A program made the translations under genes and the position numbers. Below the pieces are notes generated by a model. It saw nothing but the letters and a program-made list of their open reading frames with translations, was not told where the DNA came from and ran no database searches. Shown one piece after another: positions 44,489 through 56,289 of a DNA stretch of 64,000 bases (the first letter of the stretch is position 1; every line of letters begins with the position of its first letter). The stretch spans positions 29,283,001 through 29,347,000 of the forward strand of contig CANTUV010000037.1 in the NCBI GenBank assembly GCA_947685225.1. Direction: 5' to 3'. Origin of the DNA: Garcia nutans (lineage: Eukaryota > Streptophyta > Magnoliopsida > Malpighiales > Euphorbiaceae).

Positions 44489-45807
44489 CTGTTGATAAAT
44501 ATGCAAAGTCAAATTTTAATTAATAATGAGGTTAAAATTATTTAAACTCCTACTAAAAAATATAACCCTCTAAAGAAATATTTTAGTAGGCTAAGATCCG
44601 TATTTCACTTAATTCTAAACTCAGCTTTGGCGTGACGCTTAAAATCAAGTTATTTAGGTAGGTAACATCTTTACCAATTACATCTCATGTAACTCTTAGT
44701 AATTATGGAATATTGACATCATATATCATAGCATGTTGAATTCCATCTAATGCCTTAGGCCCAAAACCATTTTGATAGCCTAATTAAGTCTAACCAATTT
44801 TAAAACATATGAGTAGCACTATTACTCATTCTACTTAGCTAGGAATGTTTAAAGCATATTGCTTTGGCAATACCTACTTTAATACAATCTTAGTTTTGAT
44901 AGGTGTTCAAAACGTGGATGGCATTTAGACTTAAATTATTAATGAGGGTTCAACTAAATTATTATCATGTCTTGCATTACATATCATTATATTTTAGCAT
45001 CCTATATGCATATATATAATTTATCACATAAGCATCATATACCAAATGACAAAATATGTAAACGTGACATAGCATGGCCAAACTAAATATGATCTTCAAG
45101 AGACCAAATGAAGATCATAAAGGCAACCCTAGGTGAAAAACCTATCTATTACAACACTTGCAATATTACATATCTTCAAAACTTGAGCTTGTGCTTCCAT
45201 CACCATGGAACCATCTTCTCCTTGGTATGAATCTCCATCACAAACATTTTTCTTTGGTGAAACCCTAAAACAGAACCGTTAATCTCATTAACCTTCTTAC
45301 TGTTTTATTTCGAATATGTACAACCCATTACAGAATCATTACCAAATGTTTATATCACATATAAACTTAATCGTTTTCATCATATGAAAATCATTTTAAT
45401 CAACCAATCATATATACGTGATCATCTCATGAAAACGAAATTAAAAACACCAATCCTTTCTCATCATATGAAAAACGAATTAGGGTTTTACAGAAACGAA
45501 ACCAAAAACCAATCCTTTCTCATCATATGAAAAACGAATTAGGGTTTTACAGAAACGAAACCAAAAACCAATCCTTTCTCATCATATGAAAAACGAATTA
45601 AGGTTTTATAGAAACGAAACCAAAAACCAATCCTTTCTCATCATATAAAAAACGAATTAAGGTTTTACAGAAACGAAACCAAAAACCAATCCTTTCTCAT
45701 CATATGAAAAACGAATTAAGGTTTTATAGTTAACATGCCATACGAAATCAATATATCTCATGTAATCATATCAACATGGCATTTTCAACTTAAACGAAAA
45801 CAACAAG
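44489..45807 (-). other. Copia-2 untranslated leader
   Basis: 1.3 kb AT-rich leader between primer site and gag, without a convincing ORF. It contains five copies of a 59-bp repeat at 45451-45735. Confidence 0.85.
45451..45735 (-). repeat. 59-bp repeat, five copies, in copia-2 leader
   Basis: CAATCCTTTCTCATCATATG recurs at 45451, 45510, 45569, 45628 and 45687, always followed by AAAAACGAATTA and GGTTTTA. Copies differ at only a few bases, so the expansion is recent. Confidence 0.92.
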
Positions 45808-45820
45808 TGGCTCTGATACC
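45808..45820 (-). promoter_or_regulatory. Copia-2 primer-binding site (initiator Met-tRNA)
   Basis: Element sense TGGTATCAGAGCC, two bases from the end of the 5' LTR. Confidence 0.9.
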
Positions 45821-45822
45821 AC

Positions 45823-47252
45823 TGTTAGGAAATTAAGGAGATCACTGCAAACAAAAACACGCAGCGGAAAAATATTTGATCTCTGATTTCCCACCAGGAT
45901 CCATGCTGTTCGTTTAATTCGACAAAAGTGTTCAAAGAACTAACCTGTTGATGATTCGAAATCACAGTTTTGAAGAGATGCCTCGATCGCGAAACACCCT
46001 CTATCGCGTATCCACACGAATGCTACCGTTTGAAGTGCTAGCTCTCTGCAACAGCGAAGGCTGGAAAAACGTTTTCTCTAAAAACGTATTAGGGTTACCT
46101 TTTTCGTTCCTCTTTGTTTTTATTATTACCTCTGAGAAGACTTAACGTCTGGAGTGAATATAATCACTCCAGAATCCAATTCAAAATTGGATACGGAAAG
46201 TCAAATTCAGAATCCAAGTCTAATTAGGATTCTGAATACATTATCTAATAATAAATATAATTGGATAAGGTAAGTCAAATTCAGAATCCAAATCTAATTA
46301 GGATTCTGAATATATTATCTAATAATATATATATATAAAAACGAAAATAATAATAATAATAAATATTAATATCTAATATTAATATTATTAATATTATATC
46401 CAGCCCAAAACGCATTCTTGTGTGTGACCCGATAGGCCCATATTAATTGGCAGTCAATTTAATCTCTATTAAATCAACAAGTCATAATTGGCCTCTAGCA
46501 AGGCGTTACAACTACCCAATTAATATAAGGAATGTCCAATTTGCCTAATAATAGTATATGCATTAATCCCTTTGTCACACGATATCTAGCTTGAACATAA
46601 GTCATGGTCAACGTCATACTTATATTGTCCAAACTTATGATTACTCGATCTCCAAGTAGACTGATAAAAACAAATGAAATTGATCACATTATCAATTCAT
46701 TTGAGCACGGCCATGCATTTCACAGTCTCACTTATCGAGGGGCCCAAAAGATATCTCTCTCAAAGAGAGGGACAAATTCTATCTTGATTGTTCATTATCC
46801 TCTACATAATATCTATCATATATGAACATAACCTTTATTACTATCCAGTTACGGATAATGTTTGATCATGTCAAAATATAATAGTCCTTATATTGGAAAC
46901 TATGACAATCTCAAGTCAAAGAATTATTACATAACTATCATGAGATTTACTTATGACACTAACCCATGTAGTAATCTCATGATGGGTCTATCCAATACAT
47001 TGTTCTCTAACAAGTATTTATGAAATTGATTTGTATCACTATACACATAACCATCTGATGATCATCAAATCAATGTTCATACTGGTTAAGAATTATTTAT
47101 TTTTTTTTATCTCTATAACAATAATAAACCAGGGACAAATATCAAAATTGTGTAACATGCAAACAACAATAATGATAATAAAACCTCATTTATTAATAAT
47201 GAATGTATAACATAAAGATCCAAACAAATGGCCTAGGGCACATACACTAACA
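45823..47252 (-). repeat. Copia-2 5' LTR
   Basis: 1430 bp, nearly identical to 39070-40499. TG...CA ends. Confidence 0.96.
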
Positions 47253-47257
47253 GACCT

Positions 47258-48735
47258 TGCCAATAATTATTTACTCTGCCCAATGTGTCCTTCGAGGTTT
47301 GACAGTTCAACATACTCCCCTTAACTTGAAGGCTTCGTGTGACGAAAACATCATTTTTTTTAATCAAATGTTGGCTTTGCCAAATCAATGTCAATTTACC
47401 TCAGGACTTGATTTTTCAAATTAACATATCTATAACATCACAACCCTAGTTACCGTACTAAACTCGGGAAATATTTCTATTTAAGCAAGAATTGTTGCAC
47501 TTCAGATAGGCACATAGACATTACTTGGTCTAAGATCTCATTTAGTTTAAATTTATCTATCTCATATGCATGCTTATTTAAACTATCTCCACTAATAGAC
47601 TCTACCTACCAAGAGAGATCAACAAGTCTTTAATAGGCTTGTAACGGGGTCTATAAGGGACATGGATTAAATGAAGGCCATTTTGAGATTAGAGCTGGTG
47701 TGACACAATGGACAAACCCTCACGCTACAAATTTCTTGTTGGAACTCTAGACTCCAAATTCCTTCTATCTTCTTGACATTAATTTAGATCACAATTGGAG
47801 CAGTCTTTGCCCTTGCATAAAGTTTGGTACCCAAATTCATTTCTTTTCTTCTTCTCCCTTTTCTTTCTTTTTATTTTTCTTACTCTTCCCTTTCTTTGAG
47901 CATTTTATCATTTCGTCCTTCTTCCTTATAGGACAGTCAAGTACAGAGCTTTCAAGAACTGGATGATCTTCTTCCTTTTTTCTCCAATTTTGATTGAATC
48001 TTTGGTTGGGTTGGACCAATTCAAGTCGAAATGTCTTTATAAACCAAATGGAAACCTTTTCCTGCTTTAGGTGAAAGAGAACTCGGTTGGCTTTCTAAAC
48101 CGCCTTTTTGGATTTTATTTTTCTTTTTACCTTTTTGTTTTCTTCTTCTTTTTTTCTTTTCTTTTCTTTTCTTTTATTTTCTTTCTTTTCTTTTTTTTCT
48201 TTTTTTTCTTTCTTCCTTTCTTTTTCTTTCTTTCTTTCCTTTTTTGGATCTAGCTCAAACATAGTTCTCTTATTTGTACTAACTTGGGTTTCCAATAATG
48301 GATTTGTGGAGTGGTATAAATCTTCTTTAATAGGGATAAATCATTTGTTACTCTGATCCTGTCTTGATATTAGAGATATTAGGAAAACTTCAACTACCTT
48401 TATGGTCTTAAAAACATCAACTACCCTTGTGGTCTTGAGAACTTCAACTATCTTTATGGTCTTGAGAACTTCAACTATCCTCATAATCTTGACTAATCAT
48501 TGCTTTCTTTGATCTTCTTGCCTCTTCATCTTAGTGATCATAAGACTTGTCAAAAGTATCACAACATCTCAGGGTAGGTTATTGGGGTTTGTAAGCCAAT
48601 AAAAAGAAAGCTAAAATTTTATGAAGGCTCAAAGGAACAACTAGGGATTGATATTTAATAGGGTGGATACTAGTTGTTGGCTCGTCAAACAATGCCTAGA
48701 TCATCTCTCCCTTAAATAAGAAGAGTTCAATTTCG
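47258..48735. other. E4 interior, non-coding, with pyrimidine-rich tract
   Basis: No gene. Contains a long T/C-rich tract at about 47840-47900 and 48105-48245; the Lys-rich or Phe-rich ORFs over it are composition artefacts. Parts of it match element H in reverse orientation (about 56650-57400, with a matching A/G-rich tract at 57060-57130), so it belonged to the same family's interior. Confidence 0.75.
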
Positions 48736-51054
48736 CCTCGTGTGAGCGAGGATTTTCGCCCCCACTCCCGGTGGAATGATTCTTTCGACTTCGGCACTGT
48801 TTAGGCTCGGGGCCTTAGAGAACACGGACATAAGTTCGGAGAAAATGGAGTCGCCACCCGGACGGGCCGGGAAAAAAGAAAGGGGTGGATGACTCGATTC
48901 CTAAGGAATCCCCAACCCCTTAATGGGTTTGAAAAGTTGGGTACGTGTGGGGAAGGTGAGGAATGGCCTAGCACCCCCACAACGCCCAGTTCATTGGAAC
49001 CAGCCTCCTTTATAGGTCTTAATATTATAAAATTCTTAAGTATAATAACATTATCCATACTACACACAATAAAAAGAAAGCATCATTATATTAAAATCAA
49101 AACAATGTCCAAACAAAACAAAACAAATAAATGGACACCCATCTAAGGATGGAAACATGTCCTTACATCACATGCCTAGATAGGACAGCCCACCAAAAGG
49201 TAGAAACATGCCCTTTACATAGGTTCTAAAATAGAAAAGCAAATTAAATTACATGATGTTTAACTAATGAGGTACCCTCCAAATGGAAACATACCTCTTA
49301 CAACTTTTGGAAGTCTAAATTAGTTGATAAAAGTAAATAATCATTCATAATAAATAAATCATTCATTAAAAGTATTTAAATATCAAGATATAAAATAAAC
49401 ATCCATCCATGATAAATTAAATAAATCAAGTATTGAATTCAAATAAATTAAAGCATAATCAAGTATGGAATTGAATAAAGCAAATAAAAGTTCAAGTATA
49501 GCTACTATTTCCATTTAGGGTTCTTTATCTCATATGTTAAAGTTTTGGAAATTCTAAAATTAAGCTACTGTGACTTTTTATGGAATTAAAATAGATTATG
49601 GTTTTAAGTTTTAAAAGGTTGGTAAGACTCTTTGATTAAACAAATTAAAATTTGAATGGTGAAATCATGAAACTAGGGTTTTGGACACTTTGAAATACTT
49701 TTTAATTCATGGTTTTGAATAGTGATGTAAGCTACTGTGTAATTTTAGAGTTTTTATGTTTTCATGGTTTTCAATGTTTTTAAAAGGATTAGGGTTCATA
49801 AAAATTAGGGTTTAAGGTTTTAAAAGGATTAGGGTTCATTATTTTAGGTTTAAAAGTTGAATTTTGGATTTTAGGGTTTTATGCTTTAAAATTAGGGTTC
49901 TCGGGTGATTAGGGTTTAAAAAGTTAATTTCATGATTTCATGAGGTTTTATGAATTTAAACAAAAGGATTGAAGTTTTTATAAGTAGAAAAGATGTTTTT
50001 TAAGGCTTTTTGAATGAAATAGAACTTGTTTGAAAATTTTGAAAGAAACAGAATTTGATTTTGGTTTTGTAGAAAAATATGTTCAATTAAAGTTTTAAGA
50101 TTTTTAAGAAGAAAAAATAACAATTTTAAGTCTTTTTAGAAAAGAATGTCACGTTTTAGTGTTTTAACTTTGGAAGAATTAAACTAAAATTCTAAAGTTT
50201 TTGATTTAAAGAAACCCTAATTCCATAATTTAGCTACTGTGTAAAATAAATCAATTAATGAAAATCACTTACCTTCTTTTGTTGATTCTTCCAAAAATAA
50301 ATCTTCTTGGATGAACTAGCTCCAAAGACAAGCCTTTGTTGCCTTTGAATTGCTTAATTTGTGCTGCTACTGCTTTAAAGATCAATTGAATTGAGTTTCC
50401 CTTTTCCTTCACTGATTTGGTTTCAAAAAATCAAGCTACTGCCTCTTTTTTTTCCTCCCTCTCGGCCCCCTTTTTTCAATGCCTTTTGGTCCTTATTTAT
50501 AATGGTTTTAAGGTTATTTTTTCCTAATTAATTAAGGTAAGTAATATTAATAAAAAAAAAAGAAATTAAAACCTAATTGGATTAGGTTTCAAAAATTTGG
50601 GTCGAAAAATTTTGCGCTGGCAAAAATTGTGGCAGCGCGCCCGTGGCTGGCCAGCCAGTGAGCGTGCCAGCCCGCAGGAAATTCCTGCTGGTGGCTATTT
50701 CGCCGGCAGGAATTTCCTGCGGGTGAAATAACTTGCCCCGCGGGAAGTTATTTCGCCCGTAGGAATTTCCTGCGGGTGAAATAACTAGCCCGCAGGCCTG
50801 CGGGTGAGCTGCTGCTGGCCCGACGGGCCCGCACGACCACTTTTTGCTGACGATTTTTTTTCGACTCCGATTTTTATTTTTATTTTGATTTTTTTATTTT
50901 TATTTGTTTATTTTTTTTATTAATAAAAATTAGATAATAAAGCAAAAACTATTTAATTAAAATTATTTTGGACCAATTAGACAACAAAAATCATTTTGGA
51001 CTAAATAAAGCATATTGGATCGGATTGGGTCAAAAATTAAGGGTCTACACCTCG
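48736..51054 (-). mobile_element. Solo LTR of the Tat/Ogre-like family in E4, CCTCG duplication
   Basis: LTR 48741-51049 (2309 bp), same family ends as the E4 LTRs (TGTAGACCC start at 51049, CGCTCACA end at 48741 in minus sense), flanked by CCTCG on both sides (48736-48740 and 51050-51054). Element H retains the uninterrupted site at about 56625-56645 on the opposite strand. It carries telo-box-like TTAGGGTTT motifs (about 49670-49920), a GC-rich palindrome cluster (50630-50830) and an internal primer-site copy (48846-48856). No gene. Confidence 0.93.
50630..50830. repeat. GC-rich palindrome cluster in solo LTR
   Basis: Repeated hairpins built on GCAGGAATTTCCTGC and GAAATAACTNGCCCGC, with CCGCAGGCCTGCGG and CCCGACGGGCCCG nearby, in a surrounding sequence that is AT-rich. 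A reduced version sits in the H LTR at about 57740-57829. Confidence 0.8.
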
Positions 51055-51389
51055 AAAGTTTGTCAAAGCATGTTCTAAGACTGACTAGGACCTAGACAAA
51101 GGTAATTATGCAGGAGCCCTCTCTAAGTAAGCATACACAACTCAATGCTATAGAGCAATTCCTGTATCTGGTAAAGTCATTCGAATCATGATGCATAGAT
51201 ATATTAATTCATGAATTATCAAGCTAGATTCCTCATTGGTTGAGCACCAAAATGAATAAAGACCAACAAAATTTTGATGAAAGTGATTTATTTAAACAAA
51301 TTTAAATTTGAAAAACATAATTGTTAAAATTAAATATTAAAGAAAGTAAAATTGAAAAGCAACATTCAAGCTAATGAAAGTTTGTTGAG
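51055..51389. other. E4 interior 3' of gag, no gene seen
   Basis: AT-rich, no recognisable coding sequence. Protease or RT would be expected here in a complete element, and neither is present. Confidence 0.7.
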
Positions 51390-52953
51390 TTAAGCTTCTT
51401 CTCCTTTCACATCCTTAACATTCCCATCTTGAATGGATGATAAAACAAAATGCTCTTCCAATCCTTTTCCTACCATGAAGGTTGTTGGTGGTGGCATTCT
51501 TCCAAATTTAGGCAAAGGGTTATTCTTGGTATTGGGCTTATTCGGCTCGGGTAGCTTACCACTATCAATCAAATCTTGGATCTCATGCATTAGACGAGCA
51601 CATTTATCTGTTTCATGCCCTCACATTTGATGAAATTGACAGAAGACTTCGGCATTGAAGTTTGGTGGCAGTGGATTATGTAAAGGTCGAGGAGCTAAAG
51701 GTTGTAACACCCCTTTCTTTTGCAGCTTGCTAAAAACTCAAGATAGAGGTTTCCCCAATTCTAAGAATTATCTTTTATTTCCTTGACCGGTTACATTAAC
51801 ATCAACTTCTTTTTGCGTGCTTTGATTGCTAGGCTGGTAATTCCCTTTCTCATTCCTTCTTATTGAAAAGCGACTTTTCTCCCTTTCCCACTCTTCAATT
51901 TGTAGACCAGCTTGGAGAAGATCTTTGAAATCCCTTATAAGGGTGTGAGACATCCTTTCACGGAGATTGGGCAGGACGCCTCTCACAATCATCCTTATTT
52001 GATCGGATTCATTGGCCCTTTTCTTGAGCAAAGCAGCCTTATTTCTCCACCTTTTCACATACTCCACAAAATTCTCATTTGGCCATTTCCTAATGGACTC
52101 AACTTCCATTAAGGTAACTTCGAGCTCGACATTATACCCATATTGCTTAATGAAAGCCTTGTACAACATGTCCCAATCTTTTTGAGTACTTTCCTCCAAG
52201 GTGTTGAACCAATTTTGGACAACAGGGTCCAATGAGAGCATAAAGTACCCTTAGAGTTTGAGCCTTAGTAGCTCGGGTAGACTGCATAGCAGTGATATAC
52301 TGCTTTACATGGAGGTGAGGATTTTCAGTTCCATCAAACTTCGCAAAAGATGGCATCTTGAACTTGTACGGAACTTCTTCATCTAGCTCAAATAATTTGT
52401 CGACTTCGGACATTTCTTTGGTTTTTAGTTTCTTCTCAAATTTCTTTTCTAAATCAGCAATCATCTTTTCAACATCAAAAGTTTTAGTTTTCTCCATAGT
52501 TGACCTTTCAACAATCATCGGTTCTTTCATCTTATCTTGAGGATCTTGGTAGTATTGAGTCCAATCATCATCATCATCAATGATTACCTTTTCATCATCA
52601 AAAACAACTTCACCAACTTTGGTCTTCCCTTTATCCTTTGGCTTCTTAGTGCTAGTAGATGCTTTGGCATTGTTTCCTAAAATTGCAGCTAGTTGACTCT
52701 TTATGGTCTCGGCCATGGCCTCTTTTATTTCTTCCATCTTGGCATTGAGGGCATCATCCACCATTCTTTGAATTTGTTCGAGCTCCATTGCTTTTGGTGA
52801 AAAAGAGATTGAGTCGTTGTTAGATTCTTCGTCTCTAGCGTAGGTCGGATTATCGTAAGCTTTTGAACTATCGTAATCCAGGGCTGTGAAACAGAAAGGA
52901 TCAATGAGATGTAAATGTATGCATGTATGCATGTATGCACAAACAATTAACAA
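51390..52953 (-). pseudogene. E4 gag remnant (Tat/Ogre-like), frameshift and stops
   Basis: First segment 52953-52247: acidic and Lys-rich N-terminus (plausible ATG at 52788, MELEQIQRMVDDAL), a charged probable coiled coil (DLEKKFEKKLKTKE), then the Retrotrans_gag start KFDGTENPHLHVKQY. A one-base frameshift near 52250 leads into the segment ending 51768 (LSLDPVVQNWF, KQYGY, WRNKAALLKKR). After a TAA at 51768-51770 the homology continues past further stops into a CX2H-type motif (FCQFHQM, GHETDKC) and HEIQDLIDSG, ending at 51390. This order matches gag of Tat/Ogre-type elements. The stop after GNKR is also present in H. No pol follows. Confidence 0.8.
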
Positions 52954-53952
52954 ACAAGGACAAATAGGACGTTTCTTCTAACCTTATAACATCCACATAC
53001 GAATGGCGAGTCTCTTTTCCTAGGTATATGGTTAACAAAATACCAACATGGGGTACCTTGTTTTCAAATATTTCCCTTGGATATTTCAACCAATAGTTAT
53101 ATTTTCAAAAATGGAAATCAATCCATGATAATTTCCATTAATTAGGTTTTAATCCATTCAACCAACTAATGTAGCTTTTATGCTATATTGGATTAAAACT
53201 AAATTAAGATGTTTATTATTGATAGATTTCTCACTTGAAAAAGTAACTAATGATTCATGCGAAAAACAAGCCCATGATTAATTATTCTTAGTATAAACTA
53301 GGCTCACAATTGATTTTTGGTATTTCGTAATTGACCTAAATAATTTGCAAGCTCTTGTAAGAAAAGTTTGGATAAAAATAATTTTATTTCTAAGCCCATT
53401 GTAAAAAGATTTTAGAAAAAATGGATTTTGGGCTTAGTATTTGGGCCATGAGCAAAATAATTTTTGATTTGTTTTTAGAAAAGTTATATATCCAAAGACC
53501 ATCTTGAAAAAGTTTTGAAAATAGCTTTAGTCTTTTGGATTTTAAAGAAAAATTTATTTTGAGCTTACAATGTACTTAGGTCATATTGGAAAAAGAACAA
53601 ACCAAATAAGCCATGTTTTAATCCAAGATAAATTAACTATAGTAAAACAACATGCATTTGGGGTAAAAACCTAAGGAAAGTAACTAGGCCAATTACATGA
53701 GCTTTAGTCTTTGGGTTAAAAGGCTTAGATTCCCATAGCAAGTATATGCCAAATGGTACGAGGCTATGAGTGGTTATGCCATGCTCGATCTCCATACCTT
53801 GAGTGAAAGTATGGTATCCCTTACATAACACAACACGGGTAACACGGGCATCCTAACTCATGCACACGATGCAATCTAATATGATGCAATGGATAATATC
53901 ATTATAAGAAATAATAGAATAATATAAAGACCAACAGAATCAACTTCTCTTA
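52954..53952. other. E4 untranslated leader
   Basis: About 1 kb between primer site and gag, AT-rich, without supported ORFs. A short ATGC repeat (GCATGTATGCATGTATGCA) lies just inside the gag frame at 52920-52938. Confidence 0.7.
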
Positions 53953-53970
53953 TCCCCAGTGGAGTCGCCA
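53953..53970 (-). promoter_or_regulatory. E4 primer-binding site
   Basis: Element sense TGGCGACTCCACTGGGGA, one base after the LTR end. It starts with TGG as expected for pairing with a tRNA CCA end. The first eight bases fit a tRNA-Arg, which is the reported primer of Ogre-type elements; I could not verify the tRNA. Confidence 0.7.
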
Positions 53971-53971
53971 C

Positions 53972-55831
53972 TGTGAGCGGGGATTTTCGCCCACACTCCC
54001 GGTGGAAAGGTTCTTGCGACTTTGGCACTGTTTAGGCTCTGAGCCTTAGAGAACACGAACCTAAGTTTGGAGAAAATGGAGCCGCCACCCGGACAGGCTG
54101 GGAAAAAGAAAGGGGTGGATGACTCAAATTGTAAGAAATCCCTAACCCCCTAATGGGTTCAGAAAGTTGGGTACGTGTGGGGAAAGGTGAGAAATGGCCC
54201 AGCACCCCCACAACCCCCGGTTCATTAGAAACGGCCTCCTTTACAGGTCTTAATATTATAAAATTCTTAAATATAATAATATTATCCATATTACACACAA
54301 TAATTAAAATAAAGCATCGATATATTAAAAATTAAAACAATGTCAAAGAAAAGCAAATAAATGGACATCCATCCGAGGATGGAAACATGCCCTTACATCA
54401 CCCATGTCTAAACTAATAGGACACCCACCAAAAGGTAGAAACATGTCCTTTACATTAGTTTAAAATATAAAAGCTTATTTAAATTACATGATATTTAACT
54501 AATGAGGTACCCACAAAGTGGAAACATACCTCTTACAACATTTGAAAAATCAAAATAAATCGATAAAGTAAATAACCATTCATCATAAATAAATCATTCA
54601 TTAAAGATATTAACAAAAATATAAAATAAACATCCATCCATGATAAATTAAATAAATCAATCATTGAACTTAAATAAATCAAAGGATATAATAAACTATA
54701 TAATCAAATAAGGTAAGTAAAGATACAAATTGAAGTTTACTGTTTCTCATTTAAGGTCCTTTAATTAATATTTAGAATTTTGGGATTTTAGTATATTAAG
54801 GTTTATAATTCTTAGCTATTGTAAAGGTTTAAGAAAATTAAAATGGATTAAGGTTTTATGAATCAAACTAGGATTTATGGGTAAAATTATGAAATTAGGG
54901 TTTTAGAATATTAAAACATTAGGTTTATGATTATTAGCTACTGGATTGTTGTTTTTATGCTTATTGTATTGAATTTTAATATTTAGGTTTATAAGGTTTT
55001 AAGATTTTAAGGATTAGGGTCTAGGAAAATTAGGGTTTACGGTTTTGGTTTTGAGAGATTTAGGGTTTTTGGTGTTTTGAAAAACATGTTTTAGTTTTAG
55101 GATTTGAGAAAACAGTTTGTAGTTTTTAAAAGCTTTTGGAAATAAACAAAAGGATTAAAGGTTTTATAGAAATAGAAAATATATTTTTTTTAGGGTTTTT
55201 GGAGATAAAAGGATTCAATTTAGGGTTTTATGGTTTTGGAAAATTGGAAAGCAGATTAGGGTTTTGGCTAATTGATAAAATGATTTAAGGTTTTGAAAAG
55301 TTGGAAAGTAGATTAGGGTTTTAAGATTTTGAAGAAATAGATTAGGGTTCTTGGGTTTTAGAAGGAACAAAAAAGTAATTTTAGGGTTTTTGAAAATCGA
55401 GAAACGAATTAAGGTTTTTAAAATCAAAAGAAATAATTTAATGATTGAAGCTACTGTAAGGAGAAAAGATTAGATATTCAAACCTTAGTTTGTTGGTTCC
55501 ACCAAAAATTGCTTCTTGGATGAACAAGACAAAGGCAAGATGGCTGCCTTTGATGGATTTGATTGCTTCCTCTTTTAAAAGTTCGATCGATTTGTAAAGT
55601 TCCAATTCAAAATTCCAGTCTAAAGTCCGATTCCTCTTTCATTGTCCTCTCCTAAAAGTCTCCCTTTTATTTTTATTTATTTGTTTATTATTATAATTTT
55701 TTATTTGTTTATTATTTTTATTTTTATTCGTTTCACCATTTTTAACTAAAATAATGATTAAAATACCACAAAAATTATTTTGGACTATAAAAAATAACGG
55801 ATCGGACTGGGTCAAAAATTAAGGGTCTATA
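53972..55831 (-). repeat. E4 5' LTR, with internal deletion
   Basis: 1860 bp, aligned with 33667-35795 but lacking about 270 bp near 55673 (matching about 35370-35640 of the 3' LTR). The terminal TG of the element-sense start is TA (TATAGACCC). Contains telo-box-like motifs (54890-55390) and the internal primer-site copy TGGAGCCGCCA (54077-54087). No gene. Confidence 0.85.
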
Positions 55832-56289
55832 GATACACAGAAGTCGGTGGATGTCAATGCAACAATTGGTCAAACAAATAGAAGATAATTTTTAGAGTTT
55901 GGAAAACCTCTTCCTTGGTTTTCAAAAAGTTACAGAAGAAAGGACTATTACAGCCATTGGCTCCTCGACCACTACACGATCCTCTACCACCAAACTTTGA
56001 TGCCAAGGTCTTCTGCCAATTCCATCAAATGCAAGGGCATGATATAGATACATGTGCTTGACTAAGGCATGAGATCTAAGATTTAATCGATAGTGGCAAG
56101 TTGTTCAAGCCTGATAAACCAAATACTAAAAGTAATTCATTACCTAAGCTTTGAAGAGTGCCACCGCCAGCAACCTTCATGGCAGAATGAGGATTGATGG
56201 AAAGTTCTGTCTTATCATCCTTTCAAGATTTGGATAGAGGAATTGTGGATAAGGATGTAATGACTACTCCCCCTGACATGTCTGATTAG
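55832..56289 (+). pseudogene. Element H gag remnant, second half
   Basis: Continues the gag interrupted at 33666: QKSVDVNATIGQ, then the FCQFHQM-GHD and HEI-DLIDSG region, then LPKL-RVPPPATFMAE, ending near a TAG at 56287. It carries several stops and frameshifts. Two stops just after the NRR codons are at the same place as in E4. Confidence 0.8.

Larger units (their letters stand above)
39070..47252 (-). mobile_element. Copia-2: young, apparently intact Ty1/copia retrotransposon
   Basis: 8183 bp, flanked by the target duplication GACCT (39065-39069 and 47253-47257). LTRs 39070-40499 and 45823-47252, both 1430 bp, with only about 3 differences by eye. Primer site, polypurine tract and an uninterrupted gag-pol frame are all present, so no defect is visible. 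It is inserted in the non-coding interior of E4. Related to copia-1 but with clearly different LTR and leader sequence. Confidence 0.97.
33667..55831 (-). mobile_element. E4: gag-only Tat/Ogre-like LTR element with nested copia-2 and solo LTR
   Basis: Minus orientation: 5' LTR 53972-55831, primer site 53953-53970, leader, gag remnant 52953-51390, non-coding interior, two tandem arrays (38512-35890), polypurine tract, 3' LTR 33667-35795. Without copia-2 and the solo LTR it is about 11.7 kb. No protease, RT, RNase H or integrase is visible, so it is non-autonomous, resembling the gag-only elements called TR-GAG. Target duplication is probably GGTAT (33662-33666) and GATAC (55832-55836), with 3 of 5 bases kept. 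The Tat/Ogre affinity rests on the LTR start TGTAGACCC, the purine tract GGGGGCAAAC and gag motifs. Confidence 0.82.

Noticed and set aside
48071..48356. Phe-rich and Lys-rich ORFs
   Set aside because: They are translations of a T/C-rich simple tract in the E4 interior and have no domain.
53953..53970. tRNA gene fragment ending in CCA
   Set aside because: No cloverleaf surrounds it. Its position one base from an LTR end identifies it as a primer-binding site.
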